DNA of 64,000 nt from Streptomyces bauhiniae. GTDB taxonomy: Bacteria > Actinomycetota > Actinomycetes > Streptomycetales > Streptomycetaceae. A program made the position numbers and the translations under genes. The DNA lies in contig NZ_SRRT01000005.1 in assembly GCF_004784475.1 (NCBI RefSeq), positions 372,001 to 436,000 on the forward strand. The letters are read 5' to 3'. Every line of letters starts with the position of its first letter. Position 1 is the first letter of the stretch. Positions 1-8,545 of the stretch are shown here, piece by piece. The notes under the pieces were generated by a model that saw nothing but the letters and a program-made list of their open reading frames with translations, searched no databases and was not told the origin of the DNA.

Positions 1-112
1 GGTTGAACGGGCGCCGGAGCGCGTCGGTGCGCCTTACGCGGGCGTCGGCGGCTGTGGTAATCCCTTTGGTTCGACAGGGCCGGACGCCGGATCTATTCCT
101 CAGGAGACTGGC

Positions 113-823
113 ATGAGCAATAGCGCCCAGAAGTCCTACGATTACGGGACCGCCGACTTCAACGCCGTATATCGCGGAGGTGAACTGCTGGGTGACGCCG
201 GGATCACCCGGGTCCCCTGGGACATCGGTGAACCGCAGCCCGGTGTGCTTGAATTCGAGCGCCGCGGACGAATTCGCGGCGAGGTGCTGGACGCGGGCTG
301 TGGTCTGGGTGACAACGCCGTGTTCCTGGCCGCCCGCGGCTACCGGGTCACCGCCGTCGACGCCGCCTCCACGGCGATCGAGCGGGCCAGGGAGCGCGCG
401 GCGAAGCAGGAGGGCGGCGCGGACATCGAGTTCGCCGTCGCCGACGCCACCAGCCTGGCCGGTTACGAGGGCCGCTTCGACACCGTCCTGGACAGCGCGC
501 TGTTCCACACGCTCGACGCGGACGGGCGCCGCCGGTACGCCGCCGCGCTCGGCCGGGCCGCCCGGCCCGGCGCCTGGCTGGACATGCTGTGCTTCGCGGC
601 GGTGCCGGGCGGGATGCCCGAGCCGCTGTCCGTCTCCGAGGAGACGGTGCGCGAGGTGCTGACCGGGGCCGGCTGGACGGTGACGGAGCTGACCCGGTCC
701 GTCTACTGGGGCGTGGCCGAGGCCACCCGCACCTTCCTGGAGAAGACCGGCGTCCAGGTGGAGATCGACGAGGCGGGACGCACCCAGCTCCCGGTCTGGT
801 CCGTCCTGGCCGAGCGCGCCTGA
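113..823 (+). CDS. class I SAM-dependent methyltransferase
   Basis: A 236-residue cytosolic protein with a Rossmann-type SAM site: motif I LDAGCGLGDN near residues 59-68 and a motif II-like acidic end of strand 2 (VTAVDAAS). The PWDIGEPQP segment near residue 35 is typical of the TPMT/TehB-like branch of small-molecule methyltransferases. The start follows a clean AGGAG six bases upstream. It is the first gene of a same-strand run that continues with the N-oxygenase cassette, and a metK copy lies further along, so O-, N- or S-methylation of the cluster product is a reasonable inference. The substrate cannot be read from the sequence. Confidence 0.85.
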   Translation: MSNSAQKSYDYGTADFNAVYRGGELLGDAGITRVPWDIGEPQPGVLEFERRGRIRGEVLDAGCGLGDNAVFLAARGYRVTAVDAASTAIERARERAAKQEGGADIEFAVADATSLAGYEGRFDTVLDSALFHTLDADGRRRYAAALGRAARPGAWLDMLCFAAVPGGMPEPLSVSEETVREVLTGAGWTVTELTRSVYWGVAEATRTFLEKTGVQVEIDEAGRTQLPVWSVLAERA

Positions 824-872
824 CCCGCGCGCGTCCGCCGCAGAGCAACGTTCCCCGAAAGAAGGTCTGCCG

Positions 873-1751
873 ATGCCGACGACCGTCAAACCCGTGAAGC
901 TGGATCTGGCCCGGCTGGAAGCGATGGCGGAGTCCGACTACTACAACCCGTACACGATCTTCGACTGGCCCGAGTCCCTCGGCACCGACCGGCCGTGGAT
1001 GAGCGAGGACCTGGTCACGCTCGCCGGCACCGAGGAGTGGGGGAAGCTGACGCGGGAGCAGCAGCTCGCCCTGACCCGGTTCGAGGCGGTGAACTTCTTC
1101 AGCCTCAACGTGCACGGCATCCGCGAGCTGCTCAGCGAGGTCGTGCTCCGCATCCACACCAAGACCTACGCCGACGCCTCGGAGTTCCTCCACCACTTCA
1201 TCGGTGAGGAGAACGAGCACATGTGGTTCTTCGGGACCTTCTGCCTGAAGTACGGCGGCAAGGTGTACCCGGCGGTGCCGCAGGTCGGTCCGGGCCGGAT
1301 CGAGGGGGTGGGCGACGCGGCGACCGAACTGGTCATCTTCGCCCGCATCCTGATCTTCGAGGAGCTGGTCGACTACTTCAACGCCCGGATGGCGACGGAC
1401 GATTCGCTGCCGCCCATCGCGCAGGAGATCAACCGGGTCCACCACCAGGACGAGAGCCGTCATGTCGCCTTCGGGCGGCACCTGTTCACCCAGTTGCTGG
1501 ACCAGGTCAAGGAGACCCGCCCGGAGGACATCCCGGTGCTGGCCAACTACCTGGAGACGTACCTCGAGTACAGCGTCCGCAGCCTGTACAACCCGGCCGT
1601 GTACCGCGACGCCGGGCTCGACCAGCCCCTCGAGCTGCGCCGCCGCCTGCTGGAGCACCCGGCCCGGCACGCCGCGCACACCGCGATCCTCAACCGCACC
1701 CGCAAGTTCCTCGCCCGCAACGGCCTTCAGGTCCAGGGAGCATCGGCATGA
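873..1751 (+). CDS. AurF-like di-iron arylamine/amine N-oxygenase
   Basis: A 292-residue protein matching the p-aminobenzoate N-oxygenase (AurF/CmlI) family. The family opening DYYNPYTIFDWP is at about residue 22. Candidate iron ligands are Glu71, the ExxH in EENEHMWFF (Glu113/His116), Glu163 or Glu164 in FEELVDYFN, and His190-x3-Glu194-x2-His197 in VHHQDESRHVAFG. Members oxidise amines to hydroxylamino, nitroso or nitro groups; HamC-type relatives are linked to carrier-bound amino acids. It is about 45 residues shorter than AurF/CmlI as I remember them. Its stop overlaps the ACP start (ATGA), so it is translationally coupled to a carrier protein. Substrate could be p-aminophenylalanine or an ACP-tethered amino acid; the sequence does not decide. 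Confidence 0.85.
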   Translation: MPTTVKPVKLDLARLEAMAESDYYNPYTIFDWPESLGTDRPWMSEDLVTLAGTEEWGKLTREQQLALTRFEAVNFFSLNVHGIRELLSEVVLRIHTKTYADASEFLHHFIGEENEHMWFFGTFCLKYGGKVYPAVPQVGPGRIEGVGDAATELVIFARILIFEELVDYFNARMATDDSLPPIAQEINRVHHQDESRHVAFGRHLFTQLLDQVKETRPEDIPVLANYLETYLEYSVRSLYNPAVYRDAGLDQPLELRRRLLEHPARHAAHTAILNRTRKFLARNGLQVQGASA

Positions 1752-1996
1752 GCGACGACAAGCTGACCAAGATCCTCACCTTCATCCACCAGCGCAACCC
1801 CGAGGTGGGCGAGCTGAAGCTGGACGACGACCTGATCGACCGCCGCGCGGTGGACTCGCTGGCGTTCGTCGAGTTCCTCTACCTGCTGGAGGAGCTGAGC
1901 GGGGAGACCATCGACCCCGAGGAGATCGACGTCGAGGACTTCCGCACCCTGCGCGCCATCGACAAGCGCTTCCTGCACGGCGCGGCGGCCCACTGA
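1748..1996 (+). CDS. free-standing acyl/peptidyl carrier protein
   Basis: An 82-residue acidic, helical protein with the phosphopantetheine site VDSLAF (Ser37) followed by the amphipathic helix EFLYLLEELSG and a late DVEDFRTLRAID segment, all typical of carrier proteins. It overlaps the N-oxygenase stop by ATGA and the downstream ligase start by one base (TGATG), so the three are almost certainly made together. The neighbouring amino acid:carrier-protein ligase suggests the cargo is an amino acid rather than an acyl chain. A PPTase gene lies 1.7 kb downstream and could convert it to the holo form. Confidence 0.9.
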   Translation: MSDDKLTKILTFIHQRNPEVGELKLDDDLIDRRAVDSLAFVEFLYLLEELSGETIDPEEIDVEDFRTLRAIDKRFLHGAAAH

Positions 1997-2835
1997 TGGG
2001 CACCGCCACGGGGACGACGGACAACGGCCTCGGCGTCCTCGGCCCGGACGAGCTGCGGCTGCTGCGCGCGTTCGACTCGCTGGTGCTGTCCTGGGCGCAC
2101 GAGTGGGAGGCGGCGGAGCGGCGCTACCCGTTCCTGCTGCGGCCGGCGGACCTGGAGTCCATCGACTACTACGAGAACTTCCCGCACCTGGGCCTGGCCG
2201 CCGTCGCGGCCGACCCGGCCCGGCTCGGGGAGCTGCGCGCCGGTGCCGCGAGCCCGCTGACGGAGCTGCCCGCGTCCGTCCTCAACGACGCGGCCCTGGC
2301 CCTGCCTTCGGCCGCGTGTTACTCGGTCTATTTCGACCTGAAGGACCAGGCGCTTCCGGCGACGGAGAACCGGTTCACCACGGTCGCCACCTGTTTCCGC
2401 AACGAGACGCGCTACGAGGGCCTGCGCAGGCTGCTCGGCTTCAGCATGCGCGAGATCGTGTTCGTCGGCTCGCCCGAGGGCGCCACCGAGCACCTGAAGC
2501 GGGCCAAGGAGCAGGTGCTGGGCCTCGCCGACCGGCTGGGCCTGAAGATGAGCACCGAGGTCGCCACCGACCCGTTCTTCGACCGCACCGGATCACGGGC
2601 CACGATGCAGCGGCTCTTCCCGGTGAAGGAGGAGTTCGTGGTGGACGGCCTGGCCATCGGGTCGGTGAACTACCACCGCAACTTCTTCGGGGAGCGCTGC
2701 GCGATCTCCCTGCCCGACGGCGCGCCCGCCTCCACCAGTTGCCTGGCCTTCGGCCTGGAGCGGTGGGTGCACGCGCTGACCACCCGGTTCGGTGACGCCC
2801 GGTCCGCCGCCGAGGCGGTCCTCGAAGCCGTCTGA
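1996..2835 (+). CDS. class II aaRS-like amino acid:carrier-protein ligase
   Basis: A 279-residue protein resembling the catalytic core of seryl-tRNA synthetase without a tRNA-binding arm. Class II motif 2 is seen as CFRNETRYEG (residues 133-142) and motif 3 as AFGLERW (251-257). Cys133, Glu153 and Cys249 fall where the zinc ligands of aa:CP ligases and atypical SerRS are found. Characterised relatives activate small amino acids such as glycine or alanine with ATP and load them on a carrier protein. Overlap with the ACP gene makes that ACP the likely partner. The amino acid specificity is unknown; the link to the N-oxygenase suggests N-oxidation on the carrier. Confidence 0.83.
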   Translation: MGTATGTTDNGLGVLGPDELRLLRAFDSLVLSWAHEWEAAERRYPFLLRPADLESIDYYENFPHLGLAAVAADPARLGELRAGAASPLTELPASVLNDAALALPSAACYSVYFDLKDQALPATENRFTTVATCFRNETRYEGLRRLLGFSMREIVFVGSPEGATEHLKRAKEQVLGLADRLGLKMSTEVATDPFFDRTGSRATMQRLFPVKEEFVVDGLAIGSVNYHRNFFGERCAISLPDGAPASTSCLAFGLERWVHALTTRFGDARSAAEAVLEAV

Positions 2836-2869
2836 GCCCCGCCCGCCCTCCTGTGCCGAAAGTGAGCCG

Positions 2870-3721
2870 ATGACCGACACGACTGTCGACGACGCCCTGG
2901 AGACCGGCGAGATCCAGGTGAGCGACGACATCCGGATAGCGTACGAGCGACGCGGGTCAGGACCCGACATCGTTCTCGTCAACAACTTCTTCATGGACCG
3001 CAAGTCCTGGCGGTCCTACACCGCGAAGCTGGCCACCAGGGCCCGGATCACCTCCTACGACCTGCGCGGCCAGGGCGACTCCAGCCCGCACCCCGGCGAG
3101 CCGGTGTGGGAGGACCACATCAGCGACCTCAAGGCCCTGTTCGACGGGCTGGGCCTGGAGAAGGCGATCCTGGTGGGCACGTCGTTCTCGACGCTGATCT
3201 GCCGGGACTTCGCCGTGGCCCACCCGGACCGGGTGCGGGGCCTGATCCTGGCGGGGCCGGCGATGAGCCCGCACGGCCCGCAGCGGCTGCGCCGGATCAC
3301 CAAGTCCTGGCTGAAGACGCTGGAGACGTCCGGACTGGGCGTGCTGTACGAGCAGTTGTACCCGCTCGTCTCCGGCGACCGGGCGGTGGAGGAGGCGGGG
3401 CCCATCGGGTTCATGGGCCGCAAGCAGAACTTCCTCGGCATCCACACCGTGGAGTCCCTGCGCGCCGGGCTCGCGGTGTCGGTGAAGGCGCCGCTGGACC
3501 CGCAGATCATGACCAAGGTGGCCGCTCCGACGCTGCTGTTCGTCGGCGGGGACGACTTCTCGCTGTCCACGGACGCGGTACGGGAGATGGTGGGGCTGTT
3601 CCCGGACGCCGTCACCGTCACCGTGCCGGACGGCGGGCATCTGGCCTTCCTGGAGGAGCCCGAGTGGTTCCAGCGGGAGGTGGAGTCGTTCATCGAGCGG
3701 GTCGCCGGGACGGGTGACTGA
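2870..3721 (+). CDS. alpha/beta hydrolase
   Basis: A 283-residue alpha/beta-hydrolase fold protein. The nucleophile elbow is GTSFS (near residue 107), the acid is probably in VGGDDFS and the catalytic histidine in GGHLAFLEEP near the C-terminus, giving a complete triad. An oxyanion-type turn NNFFMD is near residue 43. ATG at 2870 is preferred to longer forms, which would overlap the ligase gene. It sits 34 bp after the ligase gene in the same direction and could release the product from the carrier protein, act as an esterase, or play a resistance role. Confidence 0.85.
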   Translation: MTDTTVDDALETGEIQVSDDIRIAYERRGSGPDIVLVNNFFMDRKSWRSYTAKLATRARITSYDLRGQGDSSPHPGEPVWEDHISDLKALFDGLGLEKAILVGTSFSTLICRDFAVAHPDRVRGLILAGPAMSPHGPQRLRRITKSWLKTLETSGLGVLYEQLYPLVSGDRAVEEAGPIGFMGRKQNFLGIHTVESLRAGLAVSVKAPLDPQIMTKVAAPTLLFVGGDDFSLSTDAVREMVGLFPDAVTVTVPDGGHLAFLEEPEWFQREVESFIERVAGTGD

Positions 3722-4313
3722 GACACCGCTTCCGGGGCTCCCGAGCGCATGGCTGCTCGGGAGCCCCGGCCGTGTCCGGCGGGTGGTGCTGGCGAGCGCC
3801 CCGGTCGCCCCGCCGGGCACCGGCGCGGCACAGCACCGGGCCGGCCGGGACGCGGTGGGCGCGGCGCTGCGGCGCGCGGGCAGCCCGGTGACATCGGTGG
3901 GCCGCGCGTACAGCGGGGCGCCGGTGTGTCCGGCGGGGTTCCCGGCCTCGGTGACCCACAGCACCGCGCTGGCGGTGGCCGCGGTCGCGCCCGGCGCGCG
4001 CGGAGTGGGCGTGGACCTGGAGCCACGCTGCCCGGACCTGAAGCTGCACCGGTTCCTGCTGGACGAGCGGGAGCGGGCCGAGCTGTGGCCGAAGGGCGAT
4101 CCGCCGGGCCTGCGGCGGCTGTTCGCCGCGAAGGAGGCCGCCTTCAAGGCGCTCTCGGAGTGTACGGACGCCCATGGCGGGCTGTTCTGGCGGGTGCGGC
4201 TCGGCCTGCGCGAGGGGCGGCTGTGGGCGCGGGCCGGCGACCGGTACGCGCTGGTCGGTGAGCTGACGGCGCCGGCGTTCGCGCTGGCTGTGGCGGTCAC
4301 CGCTGATCCATAA
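3714..4313 (+). CDS. 4'-phosphopantetheinyl transferase
   Basis: A 199-residue Sfp/EntD-type PPTase. Characteristic pieces are PAGFPASVTHS, the Mg-binding GVGVDLEPR (near residue 98) and FAAKEAAFKAL near residue 141. It would transfer phosphopantetheine from CoA to carrier proteins such as the ACP at 1748. The GTG start overlaps the hydrolase stop by 8 bp. A 15-bp-arm perfect hairpin lies just inside the reading frame (3732-3769), so the true start or the expression control may differ from this simple reading. An alternative internal GTG start near 3784 would remove about 23 poorly conserved residues. Confidence 0.85.
   Translation: MTETPLPGLPSAWLLGSPGRVRRVVLASAPVAPPGTGAAQHRAGRDAVGAALRRAGSPVTSVGRAYSGAPVCPAGFPASVTHSTALAVAAVAPGARGVGVDLEPRCPDLKLHRFLLDERERAELWPKGDPPGLRRLFAAKEAAFKALSECTDAHGGLFWRVRLGLREGRLWARAGDRYALVGELTAPAFALAVAVTADP
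3732..3769 (+). terminator. strong hairpin just after the hydrolase stop, inside the PPTase 5' end
   Basis: Two perfect complementary 15-base arms (3732-3746 and 3755-3769) separated by an 8-base loop. It begins 10 bases after the hydrolase stop and lies within the first 20 codons of the PPTase reading frame. There is no U-tract. It may terminate or attenuate the operon, or stabilise the upstream mRNA 3' end. Confidence 0.55.
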
Positions 4314-4444
4314 CCAAAAGTTCGGTATCCCAGAAAAACTAGGTCTTGGACTTCTGATCGCATCGTCGGGACCATGACTGGGACGGCAGTGCCGCAGCGA
4401 CCCCCGTCAGCGGCACTGTCGTCCCTCGACGAAAGGAACGGCCC

Positions 4445-5866
4445 GTGCCCGCTCGCCCCGAACCGCCCACCGCGCGCGAGGACCTGAGCGCGGCCGCCCG
4501 GCAACTGGCCGGGCGCGTCGGCGGCCCGCTCTTCGCCGAGGGCCAGGACGGCTACGACGAGGAACGCGCCCGCTACCAGACCCACCGCCCGCACCGCCCG
4601 GCGCTCGTCGTCGGCGCGGCCGAGCCCAAGGACGTCCAGCTCGCGGTGGAGTTCGCCGCCGCGCGCGACCTCCCGGTGGGCGTGCAGGCCACCGGGCACG
4701 CGCCCGCGCTGCCCGCCGACACCGGGGTCCTCGTCAGCACCCGCCGGATGACCGAGGTGCGCGTCGACCCGGCCGCCCGTACCGCCTTCGTGGGCGCGGG
4801 CGTGCGCTGGAAGCAGGTCGTCGAGGCGGCCGCGCCGCACGGGCTGGCCCCGCTCAGCGGCAGTGCCCCGGACGTGGGCGCGGTCGGCTACACCCTGGGC
4901 GGCGGAATCGGCCTGCTGGCCCGGAAGTTCGGGTACGCGGCCGACCACGTCCGGCGCGTGGAATGCGTCACCGCCGACGGCCGGCCCCGCGCGGTCACCG
5001 CCGACAGCGACCCCGACCTGTTCTGGGCGCTGCGCGGCGGCCGCGACAACTTCGGCCTGGTCACCGGCCTCGAAGTGGACCTGGTCCCCGTGTCCCGGCT
5101 CTACGGCGGCGCCCTGTACTTCGACGGCGCCTCGGCCGAGCGCGTCCTCAACGCCTACCTGCGCTGGACGGAGACGGTCCCCGAGGAGATGACCTCCTCC
5201 CTCGCCCTGGTCCCGCTGCCCGACGCGCCGACCCTGCCCCCGCCGCTGCGCGGGCGGTACGTGGTGCACGTCCGGATCGCCTACCTGGGCGAGGCGGCGT
5301 ACGGGGAGCGGCTGGTCGCCCCGCTGCGGGCGCTCGGCCCCCGGCTGGCGGACTCGGTGCGCGAGCTGCCGTACACCGAGTCCGGGTCCATCCACAACGA
5401 CCCGGTGGCGCCGGCCGCGTACGTCGGGACCAACGCGATGCTCAGCGGGCTGGACGCGGGCGCGGTGCGTACCGTGCTGGAGCTGTCCGGGCCGGACGCG
5501 CCGATCACCAGCATCGTCGAGGTGCGCCATCTGGGCGGTGCCCTGGCACAGGCGCCGCGTGTGCCGAACTCCGTCGGCCACCGCTCGGCCCGCTATCTGC
5601 TCGCGGTGCTCGACCGGGTCACCGACGACACCGCCGACACCGTCCGCGCCGCGCACACCCGGCTCACCGACGCCCTGTCCCCGCGCACCACGGGCCGCAA
5701 CCTGAACTTCCTCTACGGCGCCGCCGCCACCCCGGACCAGGTGCGCCGGGCGTACGAGCCCGACGACTACGCGCGCCTCGGCCGGATCAAGGCCGCCCAC
5801 GACCCCGGAAACCTCTTCCGGCTGAACCACAACATCCCGCCGAACCCCTCCCCCGGCCCCCGCTGA
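4445..5866 (+). CDS. BBE-type FAD-linked oxidase
   Basis: A 473-residue PCMH/VAO-fold flavoprotein. The FAD PP-loop region carries the conserved histidine for covalent 8-alpha attachment (GVQATGHAP). VGYTLGGGIGLLARKFG and NLNFLYG are family landmarks, and the C-terminal BBE segment is DPGNLFRLNHNI. The position usually holding the second (cysteine) FAD link reads GSAPDVG, so attachment is probably by histidine alone. Such enzymes carry out two-electron oxidations of alcohols, amines or C-C bonds. Start is GTG 4445 behind AAAGGAA. It heads a two-gene unit with the exporter at 5904 and probably tailors the cluster product. Confidence 0.85.
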   Translation: MPARPEPPTAREDLSAAARQLAGRVGGPLFAEGQDGYDEERARYQTHRPHRPALVVGAAEPKDVQLAVEFAAARDLPVGVQATGHAPALPADTGVLVSTRRMTEVRVDPAARTAFVGAGVRWKQVVEAAAPHGLAPLSGSAPDVGAVGYTLGGGIGLLARKFGYAADHVRRVECVTADGRPRAVTADSDPDLFWALRGGRDNFGLVTGLEVDLVPVSRLYGGALYFDGASAERVLNAYLRWTETVPEEMTSSLALVPLPDAPTLPPPLRGRYVVHVRIAYLGEAAYGERLVAPLRALGPRLADSVRELPYTESGSIHNDPVAPAAYVGTNAMLSGLDAGAVRTVLELSGPDAPITSIVEVRHLGGALAQAPRVPNSVGHRSARYLLAVLDRVTDDTADTVRAAHTRLTDALSPRTTGRNLNFLYGAAATPDQVRRAYEPDDYARLGRIKAAHDPGNLFRLNHNIPPNPSPGPR

Positions 5867-5903
5867 CGGGCCGCGGCCGACCGCTCAGGCAGCAGAAGGA
5901 ACG

Positions 5904-7472
5904 ATGATGGAAAAGAAATGGTGGACCCTGTTGGGGGTGTGCGGCGGGACGTTCATGCTCCTGCTGGACACCACCATCGTGTACGTCGTCATGCCCGATG
6001 TGCAGCGCGACCTGAACGCCAGCTTCGCCGACCTGCAGTGGGTGATCGACGGCTACGCGCTGGCGCTGGCCTCCTTCCTGCTGACGAGCGGCACGCTGGC
6101 CGACCGGTTCGGGCGCAAGCGGCTCTACGCGATCGGCGTGGCCCTGTTCACGGTCGCCTCGCTGCTGTGCGGTGTGGCCCAGTCGCCGTTGATGCTGATC
6201 ATGTCCCGGGTGCTCCAGGGCGTGGGCGGCTCGGTCATGTTCGCCACCGGTCTGGCGCTGCTCGCGGGCAGCTTCCAGGGCAAGGAACGCGGCATGGCGT
6301 TCGGCGTGTGGGGCATGGTCACCGGCCTCGCCTCCGCCATCGGCCCGGTGGCCGGCGGTCTGATCTCCAGCGGCATTAGCTGGCGGGGCATCTTCCTGGT
6401 CAACGTGCCGATCGGTGTCATCGTAGCCCTGATCATCGCGCTGCGCGTGGACGAGTCGAAGTCGCCCTTCGCCCGCAAGCTGGACTACCCCGGCTTCGTC
6501 CTGCTCACCGGCGGCCTCGCCACCCTGGTCTACGGTCTGATCCGCGCCGGTGAGACCGAGTGGAGCGACGGCCGCGCGGTGACCGGTCTGGTGGTGGGCG
6601 CGGCGCTGCTGCTCGCGTTCCTGCTGGTGGAGGCGAAGTCCGAGCAGCCGATGTTCGACCTGCGGCTGTTCCGCATCCCCACCTTCGTGGGCGGTTCCAT
6701 CGCCGCGTTCGCCATGAACGGCTCGCTGTTCGCGATGTTCCTGTTCCTGGCGATCTACTTCCAGGAGGCGCTGAACTACTCCTCGCTGGAGACCGGTCTG
6801 CGGCTGCTCACCGCCTCGCTGTCGATGCTGGTCGCCTCCCTGATCGCCGGGCGGCTCAGCGCCAAGGTGCAGCCCCGCTACATGATCGGGGTCGGGCTGC
6901 TGCTGGTCGGTGCCGCGCTGCTGCTGATGGGCGGGATCACCGAGTCCAGCGGCTGGGAGCACTTCATCCCCGGTCTGGTGCTGGGCGGTGTCGGCGCCGG
7001 TCTGGTGAACCCGCCGCTGGCCTCCACCGCCGTGGGCGTCGTGGACTTCTCCCGCTCGGGCATGGCGTCGGGCGTGAACGGCACCTTCCGTCAGCTCGGT
7101 GTGAGCGCGGGTGTCGCGGTGCTCGGCTCGACCTTCGCCGGTGTCATCAGCGACCGGTTCCGCGACGGACTGCGCGGGGTGCCGGAACTGGCGGGCCGCA
7201 GCGACCAGTTGGCCGCGCTCACGCGCGGCGGCGAGACCGGTGAGGCGGTGCGGCTGGTGCCGGAGCAGTACGGGGACAAGGTGCAGCAGATCGCCACGAC
7301 CGGGTTCGTGGACGGCCTCAACACCCTGCTCGCCGTGTCGGCCGGCCTGGCCCTGCTCGGCGGTGTGCTGGCCCTGGTGCTGATCCGGCCCGCCGACTTC
7401 CAGGCGGCCCAGCAGCCGAAGCCGGAGGCGAAGGACGCTCCCGGTCAGTCGCCGGTGGCGGCGGAGAGCTGA
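5904..7472 (+). CDS. DHA2-family (14-TM) MFS drug exporter
   Basis: A 522-residue membrane protein with an EmrB/QacA-type pattern: the N-terminus contains MLLLDTTIVYVVMPD (TM1 motif), then GTLADRFGRKRLY (motif A) near residue 63 and about 14 hydrophobic segments. It is expected in the cytoplasmic membrane as a proton-driven exporter, probably for product efflux or self-resistance. Two ATGs are adjacent (5904, 5907); the AGGA at 5897 has better spacing to the second. It follows the BBE oxidase by 37 bp and is closed by a strong terminator. Confidence 0.88.
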   Translation: MMEKKWWTLLGVCGGTFMLLLDTTIVYVVMPDVQRDLNASFADLQWVIDGYALALASFLLTSGTLADRFGRKRLYAIGVALFTVASLLCGVAQSPLMLIMSRVLQGVGGSVMFATGLALLAGSFQGKERGMAFGVWGMVTGLASAIGPVAGGLISSGISWRGIFLVNVPIGVIVALIIALRVDESKSPFARKLDYPGFVLLTGGLATLVYGLIRAGETEWSDGRAVTGLVVGAALLLAFLLVEAKSEQPMFDLRLFRIPTFVGGSIAAFAMNGSLFAMFLFLAIYFQEALNYSSLETGLRLLTASLSMLVASLIAGRLSAKVQPRYMIGVGLLLVGAALLLMGGITESSGWEHFIPGLVLGGVGAGLVNPPLASTAVGVVDFSRSGMASGVNGTFRQLGVSAGVAVLGSTFAGVISDRFRDGLRGVPELAGRSDQLAALTRGGETGEAVRLVPEQYGDKVQQIATTGFVDGLNTLLAVSAGLALLGGVLALVLIRPADFQAAQQPKPEAKDAPGQSPVAAES

Positions 7473-7488
7473 ACCCACTGCACGTGAG

Positions 7489-7519
7489 CGGGCCCGTCGG
7501 TTGCCGACGGGCCCGTTTT
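7489..7519 (+). terminator. bidirectional terminator between MFS and LysR genes
   Basis: Perfect 12-base GC arms (7489-7500 and 7504-7515) around a short loop, followed by TTTT. It lies between two convergent genes 17 bp after the exporter stop. Confidence 0.85.
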
Positions 7520-7531
7520 CGTATGGTCAGG

Positions 7532-8443
7532 TCACGCCCCGCTCATCGAGGCGACCTGCGTCGAGGCCGGCTCACCGAAGGACTGCCGGCAGTGCAGCAG
7601 CAGCTCGCGCAGGGCGGGGCTCTTGGTCGGCGCGGAGATCAGGGCCAGCACCGCGGGCACGTCGGCGTCGGTGATGGCGACCGTCTTGAGCCCCTTCTGG
7701 TGGCCGGTCATCGACTCGGAGAGCACCGCGACCCCGAGGCCCCGCTCGGCCAGGTGCATCACCGCGCCGGGCGCGCTCGCCTGGAGGGCGATGGTGGGAG
7801 TCAGGCCGAGCGCGGCGGACGCCTCGTCCAGCGTCGCCCGGATACCGGTCCCCTCGGGCAGGCAGACGAGCGGGAAGGCGCTCAGTTCCGCGAGGGTGAC
7901 CCCGTCCTTTTCGGCCAGCGGATGCTCGTGCGGCACGGCGGCGACGATCGGCTCGCTGATCACCTGCCAGCCGTCCAGGTCCTCCGGCGCGCGATGGGCG
8001 GCGCCGATCAGCGCGAGGTCGACGGTGCCCTCGCGGACGTACTCGACCAGCTTGGCGGAATCGTCCTCGAGCAGGCTGATCTCGACGCCGGGGTGGGCGA
8101 GATGGAAGCCGGACAGCGCGTCGAACAACGGCTGGACGGTGCAGGCGGTGACCATGCCGACGACCAGCTTGCCCCGGACCAGACCGTTCATCTCGTCCAC
8201 GGCCTGCCGCAGCGAGTCCATCGAGGACAGCACGGACTTGGCGTGCGCCAGCACCACCTCGCCGACGGCCGTGAGCTGCACACTGCGGCCGGAGCGGTCG
8301 ATCAGGGTGGCCCCGAGATCGTTCTCGAGCTGGCGGATCTGGGCGCTGATCCCAGGCTGGCTGATATGCACCAGCTCCGCGGCCCTGGTGAAATTGGCTT
8401 CCTGTGCCACGGCGATGAAGTACCTGAGCTGCCTGATCTCCAT
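7532..8443 (-). CDS. LysR-family transcriptional regulator
   Basis: A 303-residue LysR protein. The N-terminal winged HTH is typical (MEIRQLRYFIAVAQEANFT, then AAELVHISQPGISAQIRQLE), followed by a periplasmic-binding-protein-like effector domain from about residue 90. It is convergent with the exporter and divergent from the NTF2-like gene at 8546; the AT-rich stretch around 8448-8458 just upstream of its start is the likely regulatory region. Likely targets are its neighbours; the effector is unknown. Confidence 0.9.
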   Translation of the reverse strand: MEIRQLRYFIAVAQEANFTRAAELVHISQPGISAQIRQLENDLGATLIDRSGRSVQLTAVGEVVLAHAKSVLSSMDSLRQAVDEMNGLVRGKLVVGMVTACTVQPLFDALSGFHLAHPGVEISLLEDDSAKLVEYVREGTVDLALIGAAHRAPEDLDGWQVISEPIVAAVPHEHPLAEKDGVTLAELSAFPLVCLPEGTGIRATLDEASAALGLTPTIALQASAPGAVMHLAERGLGVAVLSESMTGHQKGLKTVAITDADVPAVLALISAPTKSPALRELLLHCRQSFGEPASTQVASMSGA

Positions 8444-8545
8444 AACTCCAAATTATAACGCCGATCCGGATGATTGATTGGACTTGTTCTCGGCCAATGA
8501 CGGAAAATTGCCACGTTGGTACCCGGACCGCAGGAAAGGATGATT

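Noticed and set aside
1..112. Gene fragment at the left edge
   Set aside because: No frame with coding character continues into the window; treated as upstream region of the methyltransferase.
348..1679. 443-residue minus-strand frame
   Set aside because: Antisense shadow of the methyltransferase and N-oxygenase genes; Arg/Pro-rich, no domain, no ribosome-binding site.
2957..5830. 957-residue minus-strand frame
   Set aside because: Runs antisense to five clear genes or gene parts, has low-complexity Gly/Arg/Val composition, and no family motif.
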